A stretch of DNA of 64,000 nucleotides from Watersipora subatra (GCF_963576615.1 NC_088717.1:38146302-38210301); one strand, 5' to 3'; positions 9,345 through 21,349 are shown, counted from the stretch's first letter. Notes: generated by a model from the sequence alone, not told the origin. Program-made: numbers and translations.

Positions 9345-11429
9345 TCAGGCCTTATGCTTGATTAACAAGCTTACCCTCTCCTTCCTCCCCATCTTTCTGA
9401 ATTGACGACACACCATTGTATTGTGTATGACTTTTGGATTAGTATGTACCAAGCACGATGAAGTTTGTCCGTCTGGTGCATCTGCAGTGGAGGCAGCATG
9501 TGTCCTCACTGCTGAAGCTTTCTTGTCCTTCTCTGAATGCTTGGTTGGTTTTAAAACATCCTCTGACAATTCTCGTATGCAAAAGTTTCGCTCACTTTCC
9601 AAGAATTTCATGAAACTTGTGAAAGGATGTATCTTCTCCTCTGTGGGGGGTGTGGAGTAAACTCTCATCCATTCGCGTCTGATTATCGGTGGCAGCTTCG
9701 ACCTCAGCACATCAACCTGTGTTGGTGTGACTGCTAGGAGTTGTCGTACCTCATCCAATTGACTGTAACACAGCTCAACTGTGTTGACAAAACTCACAAG
9801 ACCTTTGTTATCTCCTTCAGTGAGCTGTTTAAGCCTTTCAAGCTCCAGGGACGTACTTTTAACAGCTACACTGGCATCAGAGTAAAGATTTTCCAAGCGT
9901 TTCCACATTCTCTCATGTGCATTTGGCTGATTGGCCAAAATCGCTTTGACATGCAAAAGAGCTTCTCCTTTAAGACACTGTTTCAGTGCCCATGCTCGTT
10001 CTTCTTCAGAGTCTATTTCATGGTATGCATAAGATAACCACACAGCCCTGAATTCTGCCCACCCTCTTCTGTTTCCACCGAACGTTGGAAAGGGGGCTTT
10101 TTGGAAACGACTATTTTCTCTCCTTGTGGAGGTATTGTTCGACACAATCCCTGTCCCTGTCCTCAAACTACTATCATATGCGGCAGTAATACTGAGATTT
10201 AGAAGTCTTGCCTGTGACTCACTGTTTAGTGGAGTGCTAGTTAGGTAACGAGAGTTATGATTTGTCAGCCTAAAACTTGAAACATCTTGGGCTTCTGGGA
10301 TGGTGGCTAATCCACTATTTACTAATGGGCTTGGTGTTCTCGAAGAAAAGACTACCCGATCTGCATTCATATTTTGTCTTACCTGACTAGTACTCGGTGC
10401 ACATGCACCTGGTAGCATTTGTGTGTTGCTCAATGATGCTGACACACCTGTGTCAGTCACTGACACACTTGTGTCAGTCATCACGGGCATACTTAGACTG
10501 CTTACCTAAATTGTACTAGGTGCACTTGCACCGATCTGTGTTTGAGTGTCGCTCAATGACGCTGACACACCTGTGTCAGTTACTGACACACTGGTGTCAG
10601 TTGTCACTAGCATACTGTTAGCAGAGGTAACATTGACAGAATCAGAAGGGCTGGTGAGAGTATTTGAGTTGTCCCCACTGAGACCAGAAGTGCTAGGATT
10701 GAAGGCAGATGATTGATGGGTTTGATGGCTGGTAATGATATTCTCTACAAGTTTGTTTACTGCTTTAGTTTGATGCTTATTTGCCTGTGGCGTCACTGCC
10801 TGTTTTTGGCTTGCAAGAAGATGATGCATCTGCTTAGATACTACTACTTTGTGTTCTAAGTTAGTAATGCACTTATCCACACTAGAAAATAAATCACTAT
10901 TATCTCCGCTTGCATCAGCAGCCTTTAGGCTTCGTACACTATTGCGTAGCTTGCTTAGAAAAATATCCACTCCCCCAAAAACAACAGCTGCCTGTGATTG
11001 GCTAGCACTATTACTTGAGATACCATCTAATTGCCCTAACATAAAATCATTACTACAAAGCAATGACTCAATCTCTTGCTTCAAGTTGGTCGCCGACTGA
11101 GATTTGATTGACATCTCATAATCTATTATTAAAGTCACAGTACTGTCATACACTGTCTGGGCACTATGCAAAAATTCAGAAACGGATTTCCCTGCAGTCA
11201 GTTTATAGGCAGAAAAATTTCCCTCTACATCATGATTCAGCAATGTATCATGAAGAGTGTTTGCAGATGTTAAATCAGTCATCACCTCGGTCAGACTTTC
11301 CAAGAAGCTGTCCAGGACATCAACTGGTTTGTGTCTCTTTATTGCCAAAGCAATCTTGTTTGAAATAGAGTTCACCTGAGTGATGCCGTTGACACGTTGC
11401 TCCCTGAGCTTCTGCAACTGTTTCTCCAT
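9345..11429 (-). pseudogene. gag: BEL/Pao gag (two parts, in-frame stops)
   Basis: The gag frame begins at ATG 11427-11429. The N-terminal part (to 10509) is helical. An in-frame TAG at 10506-10508 is followed by the same frame, which carries the DUF1759-type Gag core seen in BEL/Pao proteins (FPTFGG, then W-x-x-F near 10080, through about 9570). The frame then meets a TGA at 9345-9347 where the family has the first Cys of the zinc knuckle. A Thr/Ser-rich linker between the parts is duplicated in tandem. A related gag relic lies at 22283-24732 on the other strand. Confidence 0.85.
10380..10615 (-). repeat. Tandem duplication inside BEL gag linker
   Basis: Two copies of a segment of roughly 110-120 bp lie head to tail, at about 10383-10490 and 10505-10613. 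Both encode a Thr/Ser/Val-rich stretch with the core TDTSVSVTDTGVSAS. They differ at scattered positions. The in-frame TAG that splits gag sits at the junction between copies (10506-10508), so it may have arisen with the duplication. Confidence 0.8.
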
Positions 11430-12939
11430 GATGTGCTAAGTGTGTCGGTCTCCGGTTATGCGGTAATAATTTTTTCACTGTACTGGTACATCCAGAAAAC
11501 CATATAGTAATAGATCAACTGGTCCTCTCATAAGGTGTGCTACCTTTTTTATTATTAAGAGAACCGTGCTGTAAGAAAGCAGCATTGAATTGTTATAAAA
11601 ACGGAAACAAACTTTTTACATTATGGATTGCAGCAAATAAATGAATTATGGTTTTACTTTATGACCCAAGATAAAATTTCACAAATTAAAACATTAATCT
11701 TACTTACAAAAAATTACTGGTCTTTTGGAGTGTTTACACAAAACAAGTGCCCACTGACACAGTTGGAATAAAGAGGTTCTAAAATAAAAGTATTAAAAGT
11801 AATGAAAGTTGAGCTAACATTTCACAGCAATCTTATCAGAATTGTATACAAAGAGCAATTACACAGTATACTAAAGCATTTATCAAGAAAGAGACAAGTT
11901 ACTGATAGAATTTGACATTATTTAAGTACTTACAGCTTTTGATGTTACATAATTGTATATGATTCTTTGCAAACCAAGTTAAGATAGGTATTAGAAAAAT
12001 GGCTGACTTATTGGTTCAGTTACAGCTGAAAAACTGAGGAAGAAACAAACAACCACTTGGCATAATAAAAACTGGCTGTTTGTGGTCACACAAAAAATGC
12101 ATTAGTAACGATGACACATATATGATACACACTACGCTACATGTATACTAACTATGTTTTATTATGTTTGGCCAACTCAAAACTGTACCCATTAATTACT
12201 TCCAATACAGACATTGCTAGTGTATAATAAAACAAAAATTAGCTTAAAAGATAAAATTTAAAACTAACATAAAGTAAAAAAGAAACATAAAATACAAAGA
12301 TTAAAGTGTAAGCTCAAGTCATGCAGTTATTGTTTATGTAACATACTCAATCTTTTCATTGTAGCTCGGGGTGTACGCATGGAGGCTCTCTTCTACTCTG
12401 TACTGGCTCTCTATAGGACTGGATGGCTGGTTAGCCCTCACGTCTCTCTTTCCGATGTTTATGCAATATTTTGATGAGCTGTGTTGAATCTGAATAAGCA
12501 TATAAATAAATGTATATATTATGGTGAGATACAGTGATTTGTGGTTTTCCCGTCCAGCTAGCATCTGACATCCTGGTGGTCTGTGTTATGTCTAAGATGA
12601 ATAGGTGGTTAAATTTCCATTCTGCGTGTATTGTTGTCTTCATAGGTCATGGTAGTTGCTGGTTTCATTGGCAAAATAGGTTCTCCTGGTTTTCTTCCAG
12701 AACTGATATCTGACAAGACACTTTATCCTTATACTGTATAATATTTATGTATGCATGACGTTGTTATATTAATACAACTATATTTATTATGTAAATATAC
12801 ATTGTATGCTCAGATAACAACTTGGTCTTCGTGATTACTCGGCCTGTGAGATACGGTGAAAGTGGCACGGTAAAGTTTAAATAAGTTTATAGGTTCATAC
12901 TATAAGTTTATAAAACTTATAGTATTATCATTTCTATTC
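11430..12939. other. No gene recognised
   Basis: AT-rich, with stops in all frames at short intervals. The part next to 11429 should be the leader, and possibly the LTR, of the BEL element, but no matching LTR remains at the other end to test this. A short perfect palindrome (ACTATAAGTTT / AAACTTATAGT) lies at about 12899-12923. A weak open frame at 12334-12643 on the minus strand shows no recognisable domain. Confidence 0.6.
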
Positions 12940-13082
12940 CTCAACAAATGAATATGGAGTTCGTTACACACAAATTACGAATTCCTCGAGTCCGTAACTC
13001 GCGATTTAATTTGCATAAATAGGTGTCAGCCAGCTAAAACATGCTGGCAAAATATTAAAGTAATTAAATATATAACTTTATC

Positions 13083-14818
13083 AGATAAATACCCGGCGTT
13101 TTCCGGGTAATAAAAAAGTTTTTACGGAGAAGATAAATTTTATTCAACCCATACAACATCAAGTATTTTAACTTTTATCTGAAGCTGCTTATTTATAAAT
13201 TTGATTGTTTGTAGACATTTGTCATTACCACATCACTAAAAATGAATGATTGCAGGATCTTTTTTAGAGGCATTACATTATGTGTAAACTTTTAAAATAC
13301 TTACATGTATGTTTAACAAATCAATTTAAAATAAAAACTCTAACTGAATCTAGAAGTATTTTGTAATTGAAATTTTACTAGAAGTCTAAAAAAGTGGTTA
13401 GACAGTTAATTAATACTAATAATAAAAGAAGATTGGAAACCAACTAAGTGAGAATAACAGTGATAAGAAAATTAGCAATGTTTAAACTTAAAACATTGTA
13501 ATCAATTTATTTTTAAAAAACACAATTCTGAAATGAGAATAATAAAATGAACTTTACAAACTTATATTATAAACTTTAAAAACTTAATAAATATCATAAT
13601 TATTCATTGAGTATAAGAGAGTAAAGAATAGCTGATACTTATAATCTTACATGATAGTAAGTAGTACACGGTAAAGTAGTAAGGTAACTCTGTTTGTTCT
13701 AAAATGTGAAATCAATGATGAATTACTAATTTGTTAGGTTGAAAAGAAAAATGTGTAAGCCAATACACAAAGCTATTACAAATTTATAAATTAATACAAA
13801 TGTTACAAATGTAATAATTATTTAGCAAATATAAGCGAGTGAAGAATAACTGATAAGTATAACCTTACACTATTATAGTACTGTAAAATAGTGCTGTAAT
13901 CATGTTTGTTCTAGAATGTGAAATCAATCACGAATCAAAAAGTCTTTAGATTCAAAGAAAAGATGTGTAAGCTAATACGCCAAGCGAGCACTGTAAAGAA
14001 CTTTCGTGAAACACCTGTGTAAGGAACTCAATATTAATCTGTTGAAGAAAGGAAATTACACATGTATATACAACACTTGTATTAAAATAAACGATAAATT
14101 AAAAATAGGCATCAATATCCACACAAAAAAGATGTTTTAAATAGATCTGATAGAAGGTTTAATTATAATTCAAAGAAATAGCATGAGATTCTGTTCATAC
14201 TTAATCATGTATTTTTCGAAACTAAACTTCAAACTTTTCCTCGACTATAATTTTATCGACTATACATGTATACGTTTTCATATTTGTTTTCATTATAATT
14301 TACACTGCTTAACGCTGAACATCTCTTTCATGCGTTGTGGGAGGGATTTCGGTGAGTAGCGCACCGGCAATGTCATCAATAATCAGTACGACAACTCACC
14401 TATTGTAACTTCAAGAGCAATTTTTGTTGATATTTTATGGCGGAAAACAAATTCGCCCCATTAACGAAGAAGCATAGCGTTTCATAGTTGGATGAAAAAT
14501 ATTTTATTACAGGGGCATTGTAACCCGTGAGCGCAATGTATCCATTAATACATCATTTAGCGAGTGCAATCGGAACAAGGGTATTCAGCATATGGTAACA
14601 GCATTTAACTCGTAAGAGATCATTAACCATGTGGTCAAGTGTGAGTTTAAAAAATTTGTGGCGAGCTTTTCATTCTAAGATTTTAATAGTTATAGCTGGA
14701 CAGCTGGACATCTGAACAGACCGAATCACAGACTACTACAAACTTTGAGATTTATATATATATATAGATCATAGACCTATTAACTATACTTAATAGGTCT
14801 ATGATATACATGTAGATA
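13083..14818. other. Block present only in duplication copy A, no gene
   Basis: Copy B passes directly from the equivalent of 13082 to 14819, so this 1.7-kb block was gained in A or lost in B. It is AT-rich with no usable frame. It contains related AT-rich sub-repeats (about 13600-13750 and 13800-13980 share text on geT AATTATTTAGC-like stretches). Near its right end is a perfect hairpin with 16-bp arms, ATCATAGACCTATTAA at 14768-14783 and its complement at 14790-14805. Confidence 0.5.
14335..14585 (-). repeat. Dispersed repeat, inverted relative to 31600-31830
   Basis: The reverse complement of this stretch matches 31600-31830 over most of its length, with scattered substitutions. Shared landmarks include CGCTAAATGA, ATTTGTTTTCC and ATCTCGAAGTT-like text. 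The family is not recognised. One copy sits in the A-only block and the other immediately after the copia element's target site. Confidence 0.55.
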
Positions 14819-15164
14819 ACCACCTTTATTGAAAAGTTAAAATAGTAATTGTTACATGCTTAATAAAAATAAAATAAACTTGTTGAGTGCATCTTTTGGT
14901 AAGTACGCACAGAGTAAAATCATCACACCATGTATATTTGGTACTTGAGAATTGAAACGTATCATGTATGAAGGCACCAGTTAGCTTTTCTGATAAAAAC
15001 AGCTTTATGTCATTTACAAAGCTTATTTATAATCTAATAGTGGTTCATAGTGTATAACATTCTCATAAAGGTCAGCTAACTAGTGAGCTTCAAGCATTCT
15101 ATGTACCGGCATTTATAACACAGGAATCATAACTCCTAGTGCTTCCTGTTATGCCTCCCATTAA

Positions 15165-15841
15165 TTATCTTTGCCTTAAAAATGGCAAATCAGCTAATAC
15201 TGCCGCTCCTATCACAGCAGCCACTATAGCTCCGATAGCCATCTCTTTTTTGTTGGTAGTGATCCAAGCAGCAATAGACTTTCTGTTCTCCCACACCTTG
15301 GCCACAAGAGCACTTGCTATACAAACACAGAACTGATGAGGTGGCGGCATGAGTTGCAAAAGCTGACGAAAAAGTATGTCATGTGTCTGAGAGTGTCTTT
15401 CGTAAGAAGACCTCCCATTTTTAACTAACAGCCCAGCCTGATTTAGTAGCTGTTCCCAGGACCTCTCTGCTCCCTCATTCTGAAAACAGTTGACGAAGTC
15501 TCCACACATGGCGACAAGTAAGCAGACTATGCCAATGACGTCTTCCATAACTTTTCGACCCTCATCAGTATCAATTTCCAGCTGTTCCACAACTCTATTA
15601 AACACTTGAGCAAGCTGATCATAGTCGAAAAAGGAGGTTATTTGCTGTCCATTGACACAAATGTCACTCAGATCGTCGATAGATGTAAAACCGGTATGTG
15701 TCTCTACATAACGTTCAATACATCCTCTCCAATCACGTTCAACATCATGCAATATGGTGTCCAAGACATCTCTTAAACTCCCAAATCTTTGATTTCTTAA
15801 AGCCAAATCTATCTCTCGCTTTGAATATGGTATACGTAGGG
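15165..15841 (-). pseudogene. Tail-anchored helical protein, copy A (frameshifted)
   Basis: This exon-like frame starts after a good acceptor (TATTGCAG, exon from 15841), not at an ATG. It is almost entirely predicted helix with a C-terminal hydrophobic segment (AIGAIVAAVIGAAVLA). Compared with copy B (32436-33143), one base is missing in the A run near 15193, so after ...AAVLA the frame changes and the basic tail after the membrane segment is lost. A one-base length difference also occurs at the 5' end of the exon. Copy A is therefore probably not functional. See copy B for possible identity. Confidence 0.6.
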
Positions 15842-15901
15842 CTGCAATATGACACAAAACTATCAACAGCCGGTATATTATGCAACCCCAAGTTTTTGTA
15901 G

Positions 15902-16038
15902 GGTCATTTCGGGTTCTCTACACATACCCTATACCGGTAGATGAGGCCAAATACCAAAACATGTCTTTCGATATCTATCGCGGAGTAACCATTCATTTGT
16001 CCTACACATTTCTCAAGTCTGGATTTTCTTATGACTAA
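15902..16038 (+). CDS. Possible terminal exon, divergent to the tail-anchored gene, copy A
   Basis: An acceptor (TTTTTGTAG, ending 15901) opens a frame of 45 codons ending in TAA at 16036-16038. Copy B (33204-33337) has the same acceptor position and the same frame with no indel breaking it. At least nine differences between the copies are silent third-position changes (for example CTC/CTG, ACA/ACG, GAG/GAA, CAA/CAG, AAC/AAT), while blocks such as YQNM and GVTIHLSYTF are kept. That pattern suggests past selection on this strand. No upstream exon was found and the family is unknown; it could instead be untranslated sequence that aligned well by chance. Confidence 0.35.
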
Positions 16039-16094
16039 TGTTTATAGCCAGTCCCAGACCACTGGTCTAACAATGATTGGTCCAATTTCAATTA

Positions 16095-16896
16095 TAGTCA
16101 TACCTCGACATACGAGCCTAATGCTTTCTGCGATGGAGCTCGTATGTTAATTTACTCATGTCTCAAAGCAACATTTCTCATATAAAATAACTATATACTT
16201 GCTTGTATCCTAACGCACTATTTCTGATATAAAATATCTAAGTACAAATTAATCCATTACTATGCTTTGGAAAAAACATCTAAACTGGATGTTACGGTGG
16301 ATAAACGTGTTTTAATTGTAATTTAGTACATCCACTAAAGATTAGCAAATACCATTTATTTGTTGTGGTCTGCAATAAAATGCAGCATCACTATGTACAC
16401 TACTTTAAGGAGTTTTTACCTTTGAGACAGACATTGTGGATAGCTGCCATCTGAGAGAGACTCGAGAGCAACATGCTCGGTACACTAAATTTGTGTAACA
16501 TCACGTAATGCAAGCTTTGAATTTAACTTGAAAGATTTTAGCTTGTTAAACACACACTTGTGGTTAAGTTTTAAAAAATTTTCATGAAATTTTCTTCATT
16601 TTCATTGTTTCATTTGTTTATTATTCGTTTCTGGTCATCACTTTTTGCCTCACGATCACTATAACTTTTAGCCAACTTTGAAAAACATTTTCAAACTGAT
16701 CAAAGAAAAAGACCGAGTGATGCTGTTCTCAAAAGTTGCCTCTAGCGTAATTGACCATGTACTGGCTATAGCCAACCGGCTCGCATGCTTGTATCTCAAA
16801 TATTACTCGTATCTCAAGGAAGAAACGTGCTAGAGAGTCAGCTCGTATTTCGAGTTTCTCGCATATTGGGGCACTTGTATGTAGAGGTATGATTGT
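16095..16896. mobile_element. pogo/Tigger-like non-autonomous element, copy A
   Basis: The left end reads AGTCATACCTCGACATACGA and the right end, reverse-complemented, reads CAATCATACCTCTACATACA, with TA at both outer edges: the short inverted repeats and TA target usual for pogo/Tigger elements. No transposase frame remains. The same element lies in copy B (about 33398 to 39785), where it is split by a TTAA element and a Gypsy. A partial relative is at about 17560-17830. Confidence 0.65.
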
Positions 16897-17034
16897 ACTT
16901 CTGTGCTACTATCATTAGGTATTTACATTTTTGCAGTGTAGATCTTGCTGTAAAGAAAAGTCAAAAGATTAATTTGATTTGACATTGAAGGCATGCACTC
17001 TTATTCACTTAATTACCGTAATCGTGGACCCTAA

Positions 17035-18590
17035 ATAAAGAGTTTTGTTGGAAACTCTTAACTTTATTTAATGCATAGGATCATACGTGAAGTGATTGCA
17101 CTGGTTATTATGCAGGTCACAATCTATATTGAGTACCGTGAAACATAAAAGAACATGGCAGTAGGCCTACTATTCCCATGCCAACTTGTTGAGCACAATT
17201 ATTATGAATGCAATAAAATATGAAAAATTACAGTATGATAGCAAGTATAAGTACTGAACATCAACTGAAATGTGGCAAGAAATAATTTAACAAGGTATAA
17301 TAAAATAAAATAGTACAGTGCACCCTCAGGGTACAATTTTGATTTGTTCCTTGGTCGGCATCGTATAGTGGAAAATTTTTATGTAGGGCTATAGAAACCA
17401 CAGTAATTATACAATGCAAACATCCCCTGGTAAAAATCGTCAAAACTTAATATAATTGCTGTACATATCAAGAATTAGTAACAAAATAGTATTGTTGACC
17501 TTGGTAACTATAGTTACCTACAGTCACTTTATTATATTTAGTGGTTATGATCTGCAATAAAATGTAACATTATAACGTACCATGTGCAGAAAGTGCCTTC
17601 AAGACTGACGTCCGTATAACGTAAACTTTGAATTTGTCTCAAGTAAGTTTAGCTTACCAAACACACACACTTAAAGATGAGTTTTAGTATGTATTTTAAA
17701 CTATTTTACTGATTTTTAACTGTTTATCACTAAATTTTATCACTTATCAATTTCTGTTTTCGCTTTCACTGTAACTTTTAGCGAACCTGTGTAAAACCTT
17801 TTTCAAACTAATTCAGCAAGAAAGCTCGACCAATGCTGTTTTCGTAATGAAGTGGACTTTGTTAGCATGTTAAGAGAAGTTGACTGACCTTCTGTTGACA
17901 AATCCAACTTTCTTACTGATTTTTAAAGGAAAAATTGTAGGCCTACCGTTTGACACACGAGAATTGCTGAACTGAGAAAACACAATCATCATGTCTCTTT
18001 CAGGCATTGTGAAATATTTTCGCCGAACAACATTTTGGCGTCTTTTTTATTTTGACATACATAACAACCACACTGACTGCCCAATTTGAACTCGGGTGAA
18101 AACTTTGTTGAATTCGTATGGTAAGATAAGATTTGCATGGTGAGGTAAAAAATCATCATATTTATAAAGATGAAAAAATCGTATACCAGGGTAATCGTAT
18201 TCTTAGGGTGCACTACATAAGCAACTGGTCTGTAATGTCTAGTATATTTTACTATGGTAACTGACAATAACATATTGACAATTTGACAATTTAATAATTG
18301 ACAGCAGTAATTTAAATCTGGCTGCTTTCTACAAAAGCTAATGAAATGTAACTTATGTTTATGACTCAAAGATGGCAACTATTATTGGTTAGCGCGGATT
18401 AGGCCATTCAGACTCGGCCTGAGCTCCAGGAACACTAAAGCGCAACCACACTGACCACCATCAGTGGACTGCAGATGCCAAACCAATGATTATGGTTTCA
18501 TCAGGCTAGCTAGATAATTATGAAACACCTGTCTATAATAATGCTTTTTCATTGACTAATAAACTATTCCTACACTAAACTATGTGTAGG
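17035..18590. other. Block present only in duplication copy A
   Basis: The alignment with copy B stops near 17035 (B about 39935) and resumes near 18590, so about 1.55 kb is extra here. It includes a partial, diverged copy of the pogo-like sequence (about 17560-17830, with CAATGCTGTTTTCG and AACACACACACTT text). A minus-strand frame at 17989-18378 has no recognisable domain. No terminal repeats were identified. Confidence 0.4.
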
Positions 18591-19008
18591 TGATAAGAAA
18601 AAGAGAAAACTTGTCAACAAAAGATAATGCTACAGCGACTGTACAGTTTCTAAATTAAAAAGTTAAGTTTATTCTTTCCTATTAGATAGGTCAAAGGGTT
18701 GAGTTTGAAGAGATCTTAGAACGGACTACGTAGTTTACATGTGTTTTCTTATTCATATTACATCCAATCTTTATAACGTAAACCTTCTCAAAATATATTA
18801 TTCACATTTTAGGTCTGTCTATACTGATATGGTTAGCTTCTCTTGTTAAATACGCTGGCTAATAAAATCTATGAATAGCAGTTCAGTTGTACAAGATTAC
18901 CTGACATGTATGTAGGTTTAAAACTTTTTACGCTGCCATCTTGTTATAAACAAAGTCTCTAACTGTACAGTAACAATTCATTCATAAACTAACAAAATCT
19001 GCTACGAA

Positions 19009-19260
19009 ATGCTGCAACTAATTAGAAACAAAAAGTTCACTAAATATTTTCTACCAAATGAGCTCAACAAGGCTATAGTGAGCAATTTTGTTTCTACTCC
19101 CGGTAAGGTCTATCTTTTGAGCTTGACAGAGGCAATTTCAGCTGTTGATACTGAATTGAGCAGGAGTAGCATTGAATCAGAGGAAATTGCATCATCAATC
19201 TGTGCCATATCACAATGGGCAGAGCGAATGCTATGCCATAATGCATGCCATATCAGCTAA
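19009..19260 (+). other. Short frame kept in both duplication copies, unidentified
   Basis: An ATG frame of 83 codons. Copy B (40362-40532) has an ATG at the same place and keeps the first 48 or so codons in frame with one codon deleted, sharing LIRNK, NELNKA and VYLLSLTEAISAVDT. After that, copy B shifts and stops early. Nothing identifies the product. It may be an old exon or chance conservation between recent duplicates. Confidence 0.2.
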
Positions 19261-19290
19261 CACAACGAATTAAAACATTATCTAAACATT

Positions 19291-19333
19291 CTGTTGGGGA
19301 TTCCCCAAGCAGTGTTTGGGGAATCCCCAACAG
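19291..19333. repeat. Near-perfect palindrome
   Basis: The left arm CTGTTGGGGATTCCCCAA (19291-19308) and the right arm TTTGGGGAATCCCCAACAG (19315-19333) are complementary around a 6-base loop. Each arm itself contains the small dyad GGGGATTCCCC. Copy B at about 40650-40680 keeps only one arm plus part of the other. A related GGGGACTCCCC dyad sits at 20688-20698 in A and 40766-40776 in B. Confidence 0.85.
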
Positions 19334-19349
19334 AAACAAATTAGTATAC

Positions 19350-20651
19350 CAGTAAAGCCTCTAATTGAAAGCCATGGCGCTCTATTGTTCAACTATTCTT
19401 CTATACGGTAGTAGTGGTCAATTGGAGGCGCCCTTCAAATAGAGGCTGGCAGTGTATTTTTCAATTGGTTCATCAGAATTTTGGCAAGATAAATTTAGCT
19501 CTATTATGGGCGAAACATTATATTTTGCTCTCTTTTTCCAGTAGAGCGATAATAAACCTTTTGGATGCAATAAATCTGCTAACTTACCTGCAACTTGTCA
19601 AAGATCTTTTAATAAATATCCAACCGAGAAACCGAGAAATATCTCTACCAGTTGATATCTATCGCTTGGAATTGACTTGCAGTGATATTATAGCCTGTGT
19701 CCTTAGCAATTTGTTGAAATTTTCAATTTTTGTTTCATTTTAAATTTGAAGACATATTTTTATTTTATAACTTTATTTAACAATGTTGCATAAAGGCTTA
19801 TTGCACTCATCAATACACTTGCTACAGTTTGAAACTAAAACTAACTTTTTATGTGAAATAGAAGTGGAGTTATGAGCATCGATTCATTGTAAGCCGTATT
19901 AAGATAGCCGCAAGGATGCTATTAAATAACATGCTATAAATCTGCATATCTATAAGTTACCTAATGATAATCTATCAAATGATACAAATATATACTTATG
20001 AACAAGTGACATAAACAAACCATACTTATATTACATGCAGAAACAAAAATTAACGCCCTAAAAACAACTCTTTCCATTGTTTGCTCGGACAGCTGCGTTC
20101 TGATTGTTGCTTTCGATGGAACGAACATTTTCTAGTTGTCCAATGTCTTCAGACAATATCTTCCAGCTTCAACCCTTCTTCTGCACTACTAAACTAGTCG
20201 AAATTAGCGTCCAAACAATCTAAGGGCAGAACGAAACCTTTACCCATTGCCTTTAGCACAAACGCAACGCATGAACGTTTGCTCGCTAAACGTAATTTTT
20301 GGTCCAAAACTTGAAAACCGCTTTTATATGCATGTTCTTTGAAGAATAAAGACCGCAGTAAACAAGAAACTACTATTAGTCTGATGTCACTGCTGATTAT
20401 TTCTTAAGGTGTTGCCTTTAAAGTTTTAACGAAAAAAGCTAATAGCTGGGGACACTTTTCTACTGATCACTTGATATTATGGGTTCATAAGATCAGAGAT
20501 AATCGAAGTGGCAGTCAAATGGAGGTGGCGTTCAAATAGAGGGTGCCGCTCTATTTTTTAACTCTTTTCTCATGGTGGCGATCAAATAGAGGTGGCGTTC
20601 AAATGGAGGTGGCGCTCAAATAGAGGTGGCGTTCAATTAGAGGTTTTACAG
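19350..20651. mobile_element. DNA transposon with terminal CTCTAATTGAA repeats
   Basis: Left end CAGTAAAGCCTCTAATTGAA; right end, reverse-complemented, CTGTAAAACCTCTAATTGAA. Copy B lacks it, which confirms a discrete insertion. Subterminal sequence carries tandem units of about 18-20 bp, each with a GGTGGCG..CAAATAGAG core: at least five units at 20510-20645 and one or two at the left. No transposase frame was recognised. A relative lies inside the hAT element at about 22688-23628. Superfamily not assigned; TA-rich flanks suggest a short AT target. Confidence 0.65.
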
Positions 20652-20740
20652 TAATTATATTGTATAGCATGCTAATAGCAGTGTTGGGGACTCCCCAATA
20701 TTGCCAATAGCAACAGTGATATTGTAACAAGAGTCGGAAT

Positions 20741-21217
20741 AGGCCAGTGCACACTATTGCTCCAATCAATGATTAGCTGTGCAACGGACTGCAACGATTA
20801 GCTGTTTAGACGTCATCACCAATGATAAGGTGTACACACTATGAGCGATTAGCTGAAGGTGACCGCTAACCAACAACCAATTAGAAATTACGAAATTGCA
20901 TTTGTGATATCGCAGGTCCATTTATTATTTTTCAATTATCTGATTATGTAATTCATTACAAGCATAGTTCTTTGCCATGCTTGTAAATGCGAATTGACAC
21001 CAATCTTCACAACAGCTGAAATTGGATCCAATTTTGCCAACAAACAGCTAATCAAGTTGCGATCATCGGTGTCAAAGTCCAACATATTGAAAGTCTATCG
21101 CATCGTTGCTAGCAATGATTACGTTGGCCACTCATCGCAAAATGACGTCATAGCAGCCCATTGTTGCTGCCAATCGCACAACTAATCGTCGATTTGAGCG
21201 ATGGTGTGCACGGGCCT
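20741..21217. mobile_element. Inverted-repeat MITE, 477 bp, AAT target duplication
   Basis: Left end AGGCCAGTGCACACTATTGC; right end, reverse-complemented, AGGCCCGTGCACACCATCGC. AAT flanks both sides (20738-20740 and 21218-21220). Copy B lacks the element. The 3-bp target and internal GCGATTAGC-like repeats recall Harbinger-type MITEs, although that superfamily usually duplicates TWA, so the assignment is open. Confidence 0.7.
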
Positions 21218-21349
21218 AATGACTACTTTACGACACCACACAAATTTCAGAATAACTTGGTGCCGGTAGTTAGCATATGTGTACATTTGTATATATAGAA
21301 CACACAGAGATAAATACGCCCGGGTAACGTCGAGCATTCACCTAGTATA

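Larger units (their letters stand above)
5954..11429 (-). mobile_element. BEL/Pao LTR retrotransposon, decayed, 3'-truncated
   Basis: Reading on the minus strand from 11429, the order is gag, zinc knuckle, aspartic peptidase, reverse transcriptase, RNase H-like region and integrase, as in BEL/Pao elements. The coding line is broken by two in-frame stops and at least three frame changes. It stops in the integrase core at 5954, where the Gypsy 1 LTR begins. I found no convincing LTR upstream of gag. Confidence 0.9.

Noticed and set aside
9345..9347. Selenocysteine codon in BEL gag
   Set aside because: The element is broken elsewhere by stops and frame changes, and no SECIS-like structure was recognised; a nonsense mutation is simpler.
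10500..10512. Splice donor (TTTAG|GTAAGC) at the stop in BEL gag
   Set aside because: It resembles a donor, but no matching acceptor restores the frame, and gag of BEL elements is not normally spliced there.
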